A model generated the notes under the pieces. It had not been told where the DNA came from and did no database searches. It was given only the letters and a program-made list of their open reading frames with translations. 64,000 bases of DNA from Saccharomycopsis fibuligera x Saccharomycopsis cf. fibuligera (Eukaryota > Ascomycota > Saccharomycetes > Ascoideales > Saccharomycopsidaceae), in NCBI GenBank assembly GCA_001936135.1, contig CP012816.1, positions 4,267,629 to 4,331,628 on the forward strand. Reading direction: 5' to 3'. The position numbers and the translations under genes are program-made. Below, piece by piece: positions 51,651-62,013 of the stretch. The stretch's first letter is position 1. Every line of letters begins with the position of its first letter.

Positions 51651-53210
51651 TTAGGCCAAAGCCTTGACTTTATTTCTAAGTCTGATAGCTTCAAGAAGAG
51701 CACCACTACTCCAAGTCAAAGAGTAAGCACCAGTGGAAAAACCTGTATATCTGTTAAGTTGTTCATTCAAGGAGCCATCATCATTAATATGATCCAAAAT
51801 GACTTGCAAAAAAGAATCCCCAAATGTGACCAAATTATCAGCAACGGTGTAAAACTCATCGGATCCACTTTTAATGGTAACACTATCAGAAGACTGGTAA
51901 GCAGAATCAATGGTAGATAAATCAACAACATACTTGTTAAAAAAGTCATAGTTAATCTTGTTGATGGTTATGTCATTTGAAGCTGATTTTGCATCATAAA
52001 CAAGTTTGTATGGAACTTGGGCAGCATAAGCAGTAGCCAAGAACCACGGATTTCCTTCAGATGACCCATCACCATTGTAAACATCTTCCGGATATCTACC
52101 AATTGCGGCACCAGCAGAGTAGGCACTATTTACCGGGTATCTGTCTTTGTTATCCTCCAACAACAAGTAATATGATTGCAAAACATACTCATTGTCAACG
52201 TTAAATGGCGTAGAGCTGCTTTCTCCGATTTCATGTGTCAAAAGCGGGCCAATATAAGTAGCTGAATCTAAGCCTTGTCTAGAGTTTTGTTGGAGCAAAT
52301 CTGGGTTTTCAACAATGTGGTTAACCTCAGTATTAACAAATCCACCATCACTTCCACTCAAATAACTTTCGAGGGTAGAAGCAGTCGAAGAAAGTGTGTC
52401 TGCAAAGTTGCCGTCATCAAAACTTTTAGCAATATCCACGGAATAAGCGAGAGCTTTCTGTTGAACTAAGCTTGTAAAAAAATGTCTGCCTTGGTTTTCT
52501 TCCCAAAGATCAAATCCAGTAGAATCCCAGTACCCAATAACATATTCCAAGTCTGGTTTGATGATATTTTTGTAAATATCTTCTGCGGAAGAAAAGTTGA
52601 TATTATCTGTATCTGCCAATACTAATTTACCATCATTTAAAGAATTAACATCTTTCAAGTATCTGCCAATAGCATAAGCTCTTAAAGCTGGACCATCATT
52701 TTGTGGTCTCCCCCAAGCTCCTGTGTATGCAGAACCATCTGTATTAAATTTGGGTTCTCCCAAGCCCTTATGATTTTTATCATCGAAGCTACCACTTGGA
52801 TTACTTGTTCTCTGAAGATTGTAACTGGTGTTGATGTAATATTCCACAGCCTTGGCTAAGGTGGTATTAAAGTTATTGTCTTCAAGTTCAGAAAGAATTG
52901 TTAAAAACGTAATTGCAGAATCTCTAGTCCATTGGTAGTAATAGTCCGGATTAGAGGTCGATGGGGAAGCAATAACAGTACCAGGAACGCCATCACTAAA
53001 TTGACCATCAGGGTAAGCAATGTTTTGTAAAAGATAATATAAAGATACCTCTTTTTGTTTGTCCAAAAAGGTTTCCAAATTAGTTCTATCGACTTTATAG
53101 TTTGAATAAGCTTCAAAAGAAGGATAGGCTCTTTTGTTCAAAGGACCTTCTTGCAAAGGCAAGGCGCCGACAATAGCAGCAAAGACAGAAACTAAGAAGC
53201 CGAATCTCAT
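51651..53210 (-). CDS. GLU1: Secreted glucoamylase, glycoside hydrolase family 15
   Basis: 519-residue exo-1,4-alpha-glucosidase that releases glucose from the non-reducing ends of starch and dextrins. A signal peptide (about 1-16) and a short pro-part end at the Kex2 site K26-R27, so the mature enzyme starts AYPSFEAYSNYK with 492 residues. The catalytic acid is E237 in GFDLWEENQG (E210 in mature numbering) and the base is E483 in GSLNEQLNR (E456). YQWTRDSAITF and RPQNDGPALRAYAIGRYL are standard GH15 blocks. There is no separate starch-binding module. The sequence and numbering agree with the glucoamylase of Saccharomycopsis fibuligera as I remember it, with a few dozen scattered differences. 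N-glycosylation sites (NTT, NTS, NFS) are present. A TATA box lies 130 bases upstream. Confidence 0.96.
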   Translation of the reverse strand: MRFGFLVSVFAAIVGALPLQEGPLNKRAYPSFEAYSNYKVDRTNLETFLDKQKEVSLYYLLQNIAYPDGQFSDGVPGTVIASPSTSNPDYYYQWTRDSAITFLTILSELEDNNFNTTLAKAVEYYINTSYNLQRTSNPSGSFDDKNHKGLGEPKFNTDGSAYTGAWGRPQNDGPALRAYAIGRYLKDVNSLNDGKLVLADTDNINFSSAEDIYKNIIKPDLEYVIGYWDSTGFDLWEENQGRHFFTSLVQQKALAYSVDIAKSFDDGNFADTLSSTASTLESYLSGSDGGFVNTEVNHIVENPDLLQQNSRQGLDSATYIGPLLTHEIGESSSTPFNVDNEYVLQSYYLLLEDNKDRYPVNSAYSAGAAIGRYPEDVYNGDGSSEGNPWFLATAYAAQVPYKLVYDAKSASNDITINKINYDFFNKYVVDLSTIDSAYQSSDSVTIKSGSDEFYTVADNLVTFGDSFLQVILDHINDDGSLNEQLNRYTGFSTGAYSLTWSSGALLEAIRLRNKVKALA

Positions 53211-56200
53211 GGAAAAGAGGAATTTTAGAAAGTTAGCGAAAAGGTTAAAGAAAAAATTTTTTTATTGATTTTGCTCGAATATTTTGATACTTAAATAGAC
53301 TAGGGTGTAAAACTGTAGAAAATGAGGTGATGTAGTAACTATTTATACTATTTTCTAATTATCATAAAAAAAAATTAAAGTCACTTTAGCGGAAAATTAC
53401 TTAGATATTCTGGATACTTCCGAAAAAGTACTATGGCATGATGTTTTGATCTACTACGTGTAGCCATAATCAGTTTAACCCCTTGGAACATCTTTTATCT
53501 CTCGCATGCGCATGTTGACTGCAGCGGCGCTTTACTGCTGTTGTCTGCGAAATGCTGTTTGACGCACCCCGGGCGGGGGAAAGAACCAGAAATCATCTAC
53601 AGTGCATTGTACATCACACTGCGTTCGGATTATTTTATTAATAGTAAGACAGTTAAACAATTGCCACAATGTTCATTAGCGCACGCAAACAGGAAAGGTA
53701 AATACCTAACAGCGGATTTTTATGTTACGGTATTGACACAATAGACCGTTATTTTATTCTTCGGTAGGAAAATTTTTGTATCAGAATAATGAGCGGTCAT
53801 TCAAACCATTTCCAAAATGATGCTTGAAAAATATGTTTTTTATTAATTTCAGAGAGAATCATAACAAATGCAAGAGATTCCGATAGAAGTACGTTTAAGG
53901 AATAGTGCTTCCCGGGCAGCCAACTTCAGAATAGGCTTTTTCTGAGTCTGCACTCGAGGCAACATAAAAATGGCTAGTGCATGGCACAACCTCACTATCC
54001 ATATTTGGTTTTAAAAATTTATCAAAAACAGAATTCAATTAACAAATCTGCCTTCAATTACTCCAAACATCTAACTTAACTCCATTAAATTTTTGTGAAA
54101 GGGGGTGAAGTTATTCCGTTTTCCCACTCTAGTGATGTAACAATTCGGGCCCTTAATATATGTAGATCATTTTGTGTCTCAAAATCTAAATTATGAAGTT
54201 CATTACAGGGTCCCCTCACTGGTAAGAACTTCCTAACATTAATGGTAGCGGATTCATCGAATTGAGGTTTGTAATTTATTTCACCCACACTTGACATCAA
54301 TAGTTAAGTTGTAACTAGTGCTGCCCTTGATTATGATTTTTTCAACCATAAAGATGGCCTCTACTTTTGAGTTTTTAACATGTTCTACGTGCATGGCATT
54401 CAACTAAAAACAAACACAGCTAAACCTCACCGCAAATCCTCAAAAGCACTGATCACGAATACCCACATTTTCCTAAAGCTAAAAAAAAAAATGTTTCTTG
54501 GCATTCCTCGAACAAACCTGCATGCATATTTGTATAAATTCTTGATCATTAAAACTTATGGCTTTTTTGAAATTCATAAATGACGAATCCTTGTAATTGA
54601 TAAATTTAGATGTGCCTGGTAACTTCACACAAGTATTAATTAGTGATTTTCCGGTAAAATTCCGCCATAGCAACCACACGCATGACTTACGGATGAGGGG
54701 ATGCCGGGAATTGCTTCTCTTCAAAGTCTCTACAAGTTAGCTTTAAGTTTATTTTGTAAAACTATCATTCGGACTCATAGTATAGCAATAGTAAAAATTA
54801 ACAATCATGTTAGGATCTAGTGCAAAAGTGTCTGTTTATGGTTTTGGATAAATTATGATTGCTGCTTTTCACTGGTATAATGTTTACAGAACTGGTCTTG
54901 TACTATGAAATATTTCCCATTAAAGGTCTAATTTTCTCATAAATTTATGTGATAATTTTAAAATTGTTTATGTTTTTGACATGAAGTTTGAAAGAAAAGT
55001 TCTTTTACTCACAGTTCTGAGTTAAATGCATGTAATAAATTCTCTATGTTTTTCATGATAAAAGTATTTCCCCATTTATGTGCTTAACAAGAAATTTCCG
55101 AAAATATCTGGTTTTAACCAATAAAAGGCTTCCTTTATTATTTGGTTCGCAGCTGTCATTTAAACACGAGTTTTATTAACATATGTACATATTGATGGAT
55201 CAAATCGCCCTCTCAATAATAGCGTATAAATAAGAGTCAAGAAATTATTTCCAAATTGTTAGTGTTCGTTATACTAATTCTACATATAACACTTTAGGAT
55301 AGTGAACCCGTGTATGTACTTGGTAAATGATGTGAATCGAAGTGTGTAAATTTGTATGTTAGCAGGAACAGCTTTATTTACTGTGAAATTCCGGCACTTT
55401 TGTCAGAACACTTGCTTATAGAATATCTTCTCATTTTATGGATAGCAAAAAGTTGACACACGCTTCAACTTCTAGTGTCGGCTTCTAGAGTTCAATTCTA
55501 GGTAACATCCTTTTAGAGGACTGTTACATAATCTGGTCAAGGAGGTAAATGCTTTCGAGTAGACGAAGATGACGATGATAAATTGACAAAGCTTCAAAAA
55601 TAAAGGCAATTCTGTTATTACAAGCCTTCAAAAAATATGTTTTGTTACTGAATGGGTTGAAGTGCTGGGATATAGTATAAGCTGTGCAAAATTTACAGGA
55701 TGCTGAAAAGAAAATTGCTTGGAAATTTATCTACAAAGAAACTTATCCATCTGAAAGCAACTAGTAAATTTTAAAGATGTGCTGCCGCTACTTTGTCAAG
55801 GTCTTTGTAGAAAACTAAGATCGAGGATGAGAAACGGTGCCTGAAACTCTCAGATGTAACTGGCACATAGGGCGGGTCTCATCTACCAAATTTTTGATAA
55901 TGATGGGTGGCTAGCGGCTTGTGGATTGTGACTATCAATCTTGTGCGTGAAACAAAAGTAGCGAGTGTGTGGTGTTGCTAATAGTGGTCAGTGGTTAATC
56001 AATATTGGGCTATAGGTAACTGGCAATAAATGGCTTTGTGTGAAACGGCTACTGCTTCTCACTACTCTAATGATTCCTCAATGTTATAACATTCTTGTTG
56101 ACAATTATTGCAAGCGCTTACTTTGTTGACGCAGGTATACTATGAATTGAGAAAGAAGATAGAATGAACGAATATATACAGTCAAATAGATACCTTGTAG

Positions 56201-56572
56201 CCCAGAGTTGGCCGTGGAAGAGGGGAAAGAAAATGTATTGGAATAAGAATAGATGAGCACAAGCATTATTATAGAAAATAAAAGATCATAGACATACACT
56301 ATTACTTTCTGTCCTAAAGAAACCCGTCTGTGAAGTGTACTGCTAGTTCCGCTTCTGATGCGACAACTGACAATGTCGACTCCGGTAATCGAAAATCGGC
56401 ATTCTCACTAAAGGTATAAATGAAACTTTATTTGTACTTCAACCTCGGAAGCCAACCCGACGCGTCGCGAAAAAATAGTATTATTTACTATGGTTTTTGA
56501 CACTTCCGTCAATGTGTTTTTTATTTTCTTTTTCAGATACTTTTTCAATATTTTTCAATTGATTTCTTCAAG
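53211..56572. other. 3.3-kb region without a recognisable gene
   Basis: The left end is the glucoamylase promoter. Beyond about 53900 the sequence is AT-rich with frequent stops; open frames (54085-54300 and 54479-54724 minus, 54380-54583 plus) are short and unlike known proteins. No copy of the dispersed repeat, no tRNA, no decayed recombinase frame that I could follow. A pyrimidine-rich stretch ending TTTTTCAG is at 56525-56536, just before the next gene. Confidence 0.55.
53340..53347 (-). promoter_or_regulatory. TATA box of the glucoamylase gene
   Basis: TATAAATA on the minus strand, 130 bases before the start codon. Confidence 0.45.
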
Positions 56573-59500
56573 ATGGAATGCAACTTTTCAGATGAAAGCG
56601 ACTTTTTAGACGAAAGTGACTTTTCAGATGATGGCTTCGTTCAAATTGACGAAGCTGAGTATGCGGCGTTAGAGGAAGAACGCCGAAACAAGTTAACTGG
56701 AGAATATTACTTCCGATTGTACAACACGTCAATTTTTTCCAACCCAGACGAGTACAGGTCTTTTGCCATAAATAAATCACAGATTGACAAAACAAACGTT
56801 AGCCGCTCAAGTGGCTTTCCAATTGAAGTCATGCTAGGATATAACACTGTTTTACCAGCCTATCAGAAATATAGCAGGGTAGATCCAGACACCATCCAGA
56901 ATTTTGTCAACGGACACCAGGCAGACTTAGCCACAAGTGAAATATTGAAGCAGCATCTGCTTGTTTTGAACACCCCCGCAATGGTATTGGTGCACATAGG
57001 ATCTGTTCTGGACTTTTCCAAAAATCGCATGGTTGTGCTTTCAACCTGTATATCAAGAACTTTGGCAATATTGTTCAGGTCCATGTATCCCAATGCGTCA
57101 GTTCAGTACATTGCCAATGTAACATCAAAGGTTGCTACTGAAATTAAAACCATCTTTCATAGCAATGGCTACTGGCCCAAGAAAAAGAATCACAACTTTG
57201 CACCAAAGATAGCTGTGTGTCCCTTTCAGTTCGGAAAATATGAGCCAGAAAAAACATCCGATGGCACTAGGGTGTACTGCTACGGGAGACCGCTATATTC
57301 GTTACCCATATTTCCCTTCAGCTCTTGCTCAAACTGCAAGACTCCGGTAAAAAGAGAGGACTTTGGTACGCATCTAAAGCTGTGTCCTAAGGGTACTAGG
57401 AGTGGCGAGCTTGTTGTGATTGGATACCAGTTAGTAAAAAGAGAGTACATTGCAGTGCAGCTTCCTGATACCTTGCAACACGTACTTCAGCTCAAGCTAC
57501 AGTTTGCCCCTTCAAGAAAAACTGCTCTCGAAAATATTCCTCAAATTGCCAACAGCAAAGTTATTCAGCAGTTCCAGAAAGAATTGGGCAAAGATAATTA
57601 TATGTTTCTTTTCCACCAAAATAGTTCCAATGAATCTATAAAGATGAGAACGTATTTGGCCAGATGCATCGAAGCTTTTCTTCTTTTGAGAAAAGAATTT
57701 GTTGCTAAAAGGGTTCTGGAATTGAAACCAGAACTCAAATATTGGCCATCATTGTCTTTCACAAAGGCTAAAGGGTCTGAATTTCATTTTACAATTCCTA
57801 ATAACAACACTACTATCAAACAGTATGCTCAAATAACTGCAAGGCTAATTGAGACGCTAGTCCGCTTGTATTACAAAAAGAAAAACCTCGGTGGCCTTAA
57901 TATCCCGGATGCTGAGTTGACAACAACTATAAAATTTCAAAATAGTGGCTGCTATATAGAAGCTTTTATCTTGCACATGATGGGTGAAATTCCCAATTAT
58001 TCCAAGGATCCAAAATGTCCCAGCAAGGGCTGTCCACGCGAATGGGCAAGAACAATTTTGAGAGACAGTAACGCCCATTTTTTGTCGACAGCACAGAGGG
58101 CACTTAAAATGTTGGTGCATGTTTACTGCATCAAAGGGCCAATTCAATATGACGAAACGGACATTGGGATGGAACAAAGCCCGCGTGCAGTTTCATATTA
58201 TCATGAAAATCCAGTGGTACTAGCAATACTAGCCCTAATTCATGAGCCGCAAGTATCCAGCATTTCAACCCAGGTATTAGTTCTAAAGCGGCCATTTACA
58301 ATAGAAAAAACCTTCAGGGCCATAAGTCAAATCATCCGTTTTTTCATTATGTATCAATTTGCTGTGTTAGCGCAGGGACGTGCACAAAATTCACTGAAAA
58401 TTGCAGCAAAAAAAGCAATAAGAATGGCACAAATAGTTAGTGATGGTGTGATGGAATGGACGCAATACAATATTTTGCATCCAATAAAAAGTGCAGCTCT
58501 AGCCATTAGGGAAAAAGATAGCAGAATTTCAGTTAGCAGCGGTGTGGTAGTTATCAAAAATCGAGAGCGAACTGTGACAATTGATATCGGCGTTTTGCTG
58601 AGAAAAGCACGTGAATTAAAAGCGAGTATATTGCAAAATGTTAAGGAACTATTGGCAGGTTACCGAACAAAAGCCAGCATTGTTACGTGTGACGTGAGAG
58701 ACTCATATGAAAAAGAAAACATACTAATAACTCTTTTCAAAGACGACGATTTACTTTCATACTATAAGACCCGGGGTATGTCCTTCAAAAAGTCGAAATA
58801 CGAGGACGTGGAAAAAAGTATTGCAAGTTATCTTATAATTACCAATGCCCATCCCTGGGATGCCGAGTTCAATGCCATGCAGTGGGCAGGATCCAAAAAG
58901 GCTACTTTTATTGAAGTTAAAAATAAGAACATCACGTTCATAACCCATCACTCAAAATCCCCTGCGCAAAAGACAAAAACCACAATGACAATGGTAGATG
59001 AGCAGCTTGTTCAGCTGGTGTTGCTATTTTTTGGGGTTATCAGAACGGCGTATCTAAGGCTTTACAATAGAGTTGGCCTTTATCTATTCCTATCACCAAT
59101 AACGCCTCAAGGAATTGCTAATACGCTCGACCTAGGAATAACGTTTCGCCAACTTCGTCCTGTCCACGCAAATATTTACCATAATGCGCTAGACGGTATG
59201 CAACAAAAACCAACAGAGGACGTGTACAGGCAATTTGGACATAGTAGCACTACATTTAATGAAGTGTACTGCTTTGATCCTTTGCTCAATACCAACATTA
59301 GAAGCGAGGCGCTTTACAGTGCTCAATGGCGCCTAAAATTGGCAGAGGCAGTGGTAGATTTGACGAGTGATTCAGGGCACGACGCTTTTTTGGATAATGA
59401 GGAGTCGGTTACAGAGTTGTTTGGTGCCAATATTGATAATGTAAGCAACGAGCTGGCGGAGATGAACTCATTGTTTGCGAGCGAACAATTGTCCCTACAT

Positions 59501-59902
59501 TTTGATTCAGGAGACTTTGAAATAGCAGAAAGTAATAGAAGACAAGCAAAAAAATGTGAGAGACTGCGAGTTTCCGATCGACGCAAACATTCATTAGCTA
59601 TTAGTGAGCTGGAAGAGTTGGAAGAGCTGGAAGATCTAGAAGACCTTGTTGACAATGAAGATCTTTTCGTGCCCACAGTCCTCGATAGTGATGATTATGA
59701 TAATGATGATGAGTACCAGCGGGATGAACAAGAAGAAGACCAGAATGACCTTTTTGTTATTAGTGATACAGGCCGAGACTATTCTGATTATGAAGATGTT
59801 GACGCAACATTGGTCGATGACGAAGTATCACACCTTCCATTGAAGACATATAAAAGAAGGGTGGTTAGTAAGCCAAAGTATTCTAAAAGAATGAGAATAT
59901 AA
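56573..59902 (+). CDS. Large zinc-knuckle protein with a degenerate tyrosine-recombinase fold
   Basis: 1109-residue protein, not known by name. The acidic N-terminus repeats the unit DESDF. A CCHC zinc knuckle C252-x2-C255-x11-H267-x3-C271 lies in FSSCSNCKTPVKREDFGTHL. Residues about 745-905 have the C-terminal pattern of tyrosine recombinases: HPWDAEFNAMQW (760-771), a Lys-rich THHSKSPAQKTK hairpin, FRQLRPVHA with R859, R862 and H865, then FGHSSTTFNEVYCFD with H890 and Y899. The first catalytic Arg position before E765 is not Arg, so strand transfer is doubtful. The same order of finger and recombinase-like domain precedes the helicase in fungal telomere-linked RecQ proteins, but no helicase motifs occur here. 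The C-terminus is Glu/Asp-rich, then basic (KTYKRRVVSKPKYSKRMRI), perhaps a nuclear signal. First ATG used. Family assignment is inference. Confidence 0.6.
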   Translation: MECNFSDESDFLDESDFSDDGFVQIDEAEYAALEEERRNKLTGEYYFRLYNTSIFSNPDEYRSFAINKSQIDKTNVSRSSGFPIEVMLGYNTVLPAYQKYSRVDPDTIQNFVNGHQADLATSEILKQHLLVLNTPAMVLVHIGSVLDFSKNRMVVLSTCISRTLAILFRSMYPNASVQYIANVTSKVATEIKTIFHSNGYWPKKKNHNFAPKIAVCPFQFGKYEPEKTSDGTRVYCYGRPLYSLPIFPFSSCSNCKTPVKREDFGTHLKLCPKGTRSGELVVIGYQLVKREYIAVQLPDTLQHVLQLKLQFAPSRKTALENIPQIANSKVIQQFQKELGKDNYMFLFHQNSSNESIKMRTYLARCIEAFLLLRKEFVAKRVLELKPELKYWPSLSFTKAKGSEFHFTIPNNNTTIKQYAQITARLIETLVRLYYKKKNLGGLNIPDAELTTTIKFQNSGCYIEAFILHMMGEIPNYSKDPKCPSKGCPREWARTILRDSNAHFLSTAQRALKMLVHVYCIKGPIQYDETDIGMEQSPRAVSYYHENPVVLAILALIHEPQVSSISTQVLVLKRPFTIEKTFRAISQIIRFFIMYQFAVLAQGRAQNSLKIAAKKAIRMAQIVSDGVMEWTQYNILHPIKSAALAIREKDSRISVSSGVVVIKNRERTVTIDIGVLLRKARELKASILQNVKELLAGYRTKASIVTCDVRDSYEKENILITLFKDDDLLSYYKTRGMSFKKSKYEDVEKSIASYLIITNAHPWDAEFNAMQWAGSKKATFIEVKNKNITFITHHSKSPAQKTKTTMTMVDEQLVQLVLLFFGVIRTAYLRLYNRVGLYLFLSPITPQGIANTLDLGITFRQLRPVHANIYHNALDGMQQKPTEDVYRQFGHSSTTFNEVYCFDPLLNTNIRSEALYSAQWRLKLAEAVVDLTSDSGHDAFLDNEESVTELFGANIDNVSNELAEMNSLFASEQLSLHFDSGDFEIAESNRRQAKKCERLRVSDRRKHSLAISELEELEELEDLEDLVDNEDLFVPTVLDSDDYDNDDEYQRDEQEEDQNDLFVISDTGRDYSDYEDVDATLVDDEVSHLPLKTYKRRVVSKPKYSKRMRI

Positions 59903-60699
59903 GAGATTGTTTGTTTATGTATATTGCCTAGTTTATCTATTATTAATGTTAATGACATTATTCTAGTTGGTGATCTTGTTGGCAATGTTTGGCCCTAATG
60001 GTACTAATGCTGTTGTTATTGTAGTAAATCTAATTCATGTAGTTTGGGTGAAAACAATCAGTTACAAAGTGTAGTAAGAATATAAATGAAAACGGAACTT
60101 CGTGTATTAAACTATGTAATAGTAGCAGTACAATATTTATATGGTGTTACTCTTTGGACGACAGATTGTGGAGGCATATCCCCAATACTACTGTGTGCGG
60201 TCTTTTAACTTTGGCTAATCTGAATTCTCGGCTGTTATAATTGTTAGTACTGTATGTGCTTGTGCTGCTTGATGTGGATGATGGTTTATGTTGTAGTTTA
60301 TTAATCTTGATAATGCCCGCTGTTGTTTATAGTATTATTATTATTACTCATGATGATGATGGTGATTAATTAATCTTCGTAAATCTGTAGTTTTGAGTGA
60401 TTTTTGTGGTAAGCTAGCTGAAGATTGATAAGAAAAGAGCAGCTTTCGTCTTTTTCTTTTTCTTCAAATACTTATGGTTGTCATCTTTTTATCACATTTA
60501 GTACTACGCTCTTGGCTCCCCTTGGTACCATCATGGCCATGTCCACAGATGCATACTCGGCGCTTTTCATGACTTTCCGCTTGCAAAAAAAACAAATACT
60601 TCTAAAAGGTCTTTTTCAAGTCCGAGTCTGCTGCATAATGTACTTCCGCGCTGAAGCGCGTTATTGTTTCCCATTCAACAACGCTCTGTCAATGTACCA

Positions 60700-61500
60700 C
60701 CTACTTGCCCGCTTTGGCCCCCAACCGCACTTTTCACATACTATCCCCCCAACCGCCTCCTCGCCAAAATCCCTCTTTACTATGGGTTCCGCCAATCCAC
60801 CGCTATCTGGTCCCCCGAACCACCTCGCCCAGCTTTTTGCCCTATATACACATCTAAATCTGCTAACTAGCCTGTAATTTGCTATATAATCTAGTTCTAC
60901 GCCATCCATAGTATTTGTTCTGGCTTTTTCCACCATTTTCTCGCCCATCCCCTTCCTCGGTCATCCTACTTGCCCGCTTTGGCCCCCAACCGCACTTTTC
61001 ACATACTATCCCCCCAACCGCCTCCTCGCCAAAATCCCTCTTTACTATGGGTTCCGCCAATCCACCGCTATCTGGTCCCCCGAACCACCTCGCCCAGCTT
61101 TTTGCCCTATATACACATCTAAATCTGCTAACTAGCCTGTAATTTGCTATATAATCTAGTTCTACGCCATCCATAGTATTTGTTCTGGCTTTTTCCACCA
61201 TTTTCTCGCCCATCCCCTTCCTCGGTCATCCTACTTGCCCGCTTTGGCCCCCAACCGCACTTTTCACATACTATCCCCCCAACCGCCTCCTCGCCAAAAT
61301 CCCTCTTTACTATGGGTTCCGCCAATCCACCGCTATCTGGTCCCCCGAACCACCTCGCCCAGCTTTTTGCCCTATATACACATCTAAATCTGCTAACTAG
61401 CCTGTAATTTGCTATATAATCTAGTTCTACGCCATCCATAGTATTTGTTCTGGCTTTTTCCACCATTTTCTCGCCCATCCCCTTCCTCGGTCATCCTACT
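60700..61500. repeat. Tandem array, three 265-bp units
   Basis: Three units starting at 60700, 60965 and 61230, plus six bases of a fourth at 61495, with no difference seen by eye. Each unit starts CCTACTTGCCCGCTTTGGCC and is C-rich on the plus strand: CCCCCAACCGC, CCCCCCAACCGCC and CCCCCGAACC recur, so the minus strand carries several G-runs. It is clearly richer in GC than its AT-rich flanks. Since 265 is not a multiple of three, no protein can be read through the array as repeats. The near identity means recent amplification or continuing homogenisation. Confidence 0.93.
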
Positions 61501-61768
61501 GCAGCATTGGCCCCGAACCAAATTTTCCCTTACTTGTCGCCAAACCAAAATTCCGTGATTTTCCCTGTTTTGTACTAGTCGCGCCAAACCGCATGTTTTC
61601 TCCGCGCTCAACCGGATTCTCTTTATGCAGGATCTTCTCCCTCAGTTTCCCTATTCATTCACTTGCAGATTTCATACATAATCTGGTATTTAGTTTTCCT
61701 TTGTTGTATAGCTGTTTGGGTCGTGTCGCGGCCTACCGGCTTCTTGTGTCTTCTTGTGAACTGTCCTC

Positions 61769-61776
61769 TATATAAA
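61769..61776 (+). promoter_or_regulatory. TATA box of the second recombinase-like gene
   Basis: TATATAAA 245 bases before the start codon, right after the C-rich region. It suggests that the gene is transcribed from a normal promoter next to the array. Confidence 0.4.
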
Positions 61777-62013
61777 GTATAAATATTCTTCAAGTGGCCA
61801 CTAGCTGTACTTCGTGGGCTCAGTAAACAATTTGTCCTTGAACAATTGGTCGTTGTTTTCATCTTGGTTACACAGAAAACCTCATACCTCATACCAAACA
61901 CCAAAACACCAAAGCAACATTAGTTTTGTAGTATTTTAAATTCATCTTTAAAGTTGTCAGGTTTTGAATTATTTAGTGCCTTATTATTTACTGCCTTATT
62001 CTGTCTTTTTGTC

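Larger units (their letters stand above)
59903..62013. other. Spacer between the two recombinase-like genes, with 265-bp array
   Basis: About 2.1 kb. The left 800 bases are AT-rich with GATGAT-type triplets and no gene. The middle is the three-copy array. The right 500 bases lead to the gene at 62014 and contain its TATA box. The long open frames on both strands in the array repeat every 265 bases and come from the repeat, not from genes. Confidence 0.6.

Noticed and set aside
53211-56572. Centromere in the gene-free stretch
   Set aside because: No inverted repeats or conserved centromere elements visible, and AT content alone is not evidence.
60700-61500. CRISPR-like array
   Set aside because: The units are directly adjacent without unique spacers and the genome is eukaryotic.
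60661-61611. Open frames of 70-150 codons on both strands of the tandem array
   Set aside because: They recur every 265 bases with identical sequence, change frame from unit to unit and have no family resemblance. They are open because the units are GC-rich.
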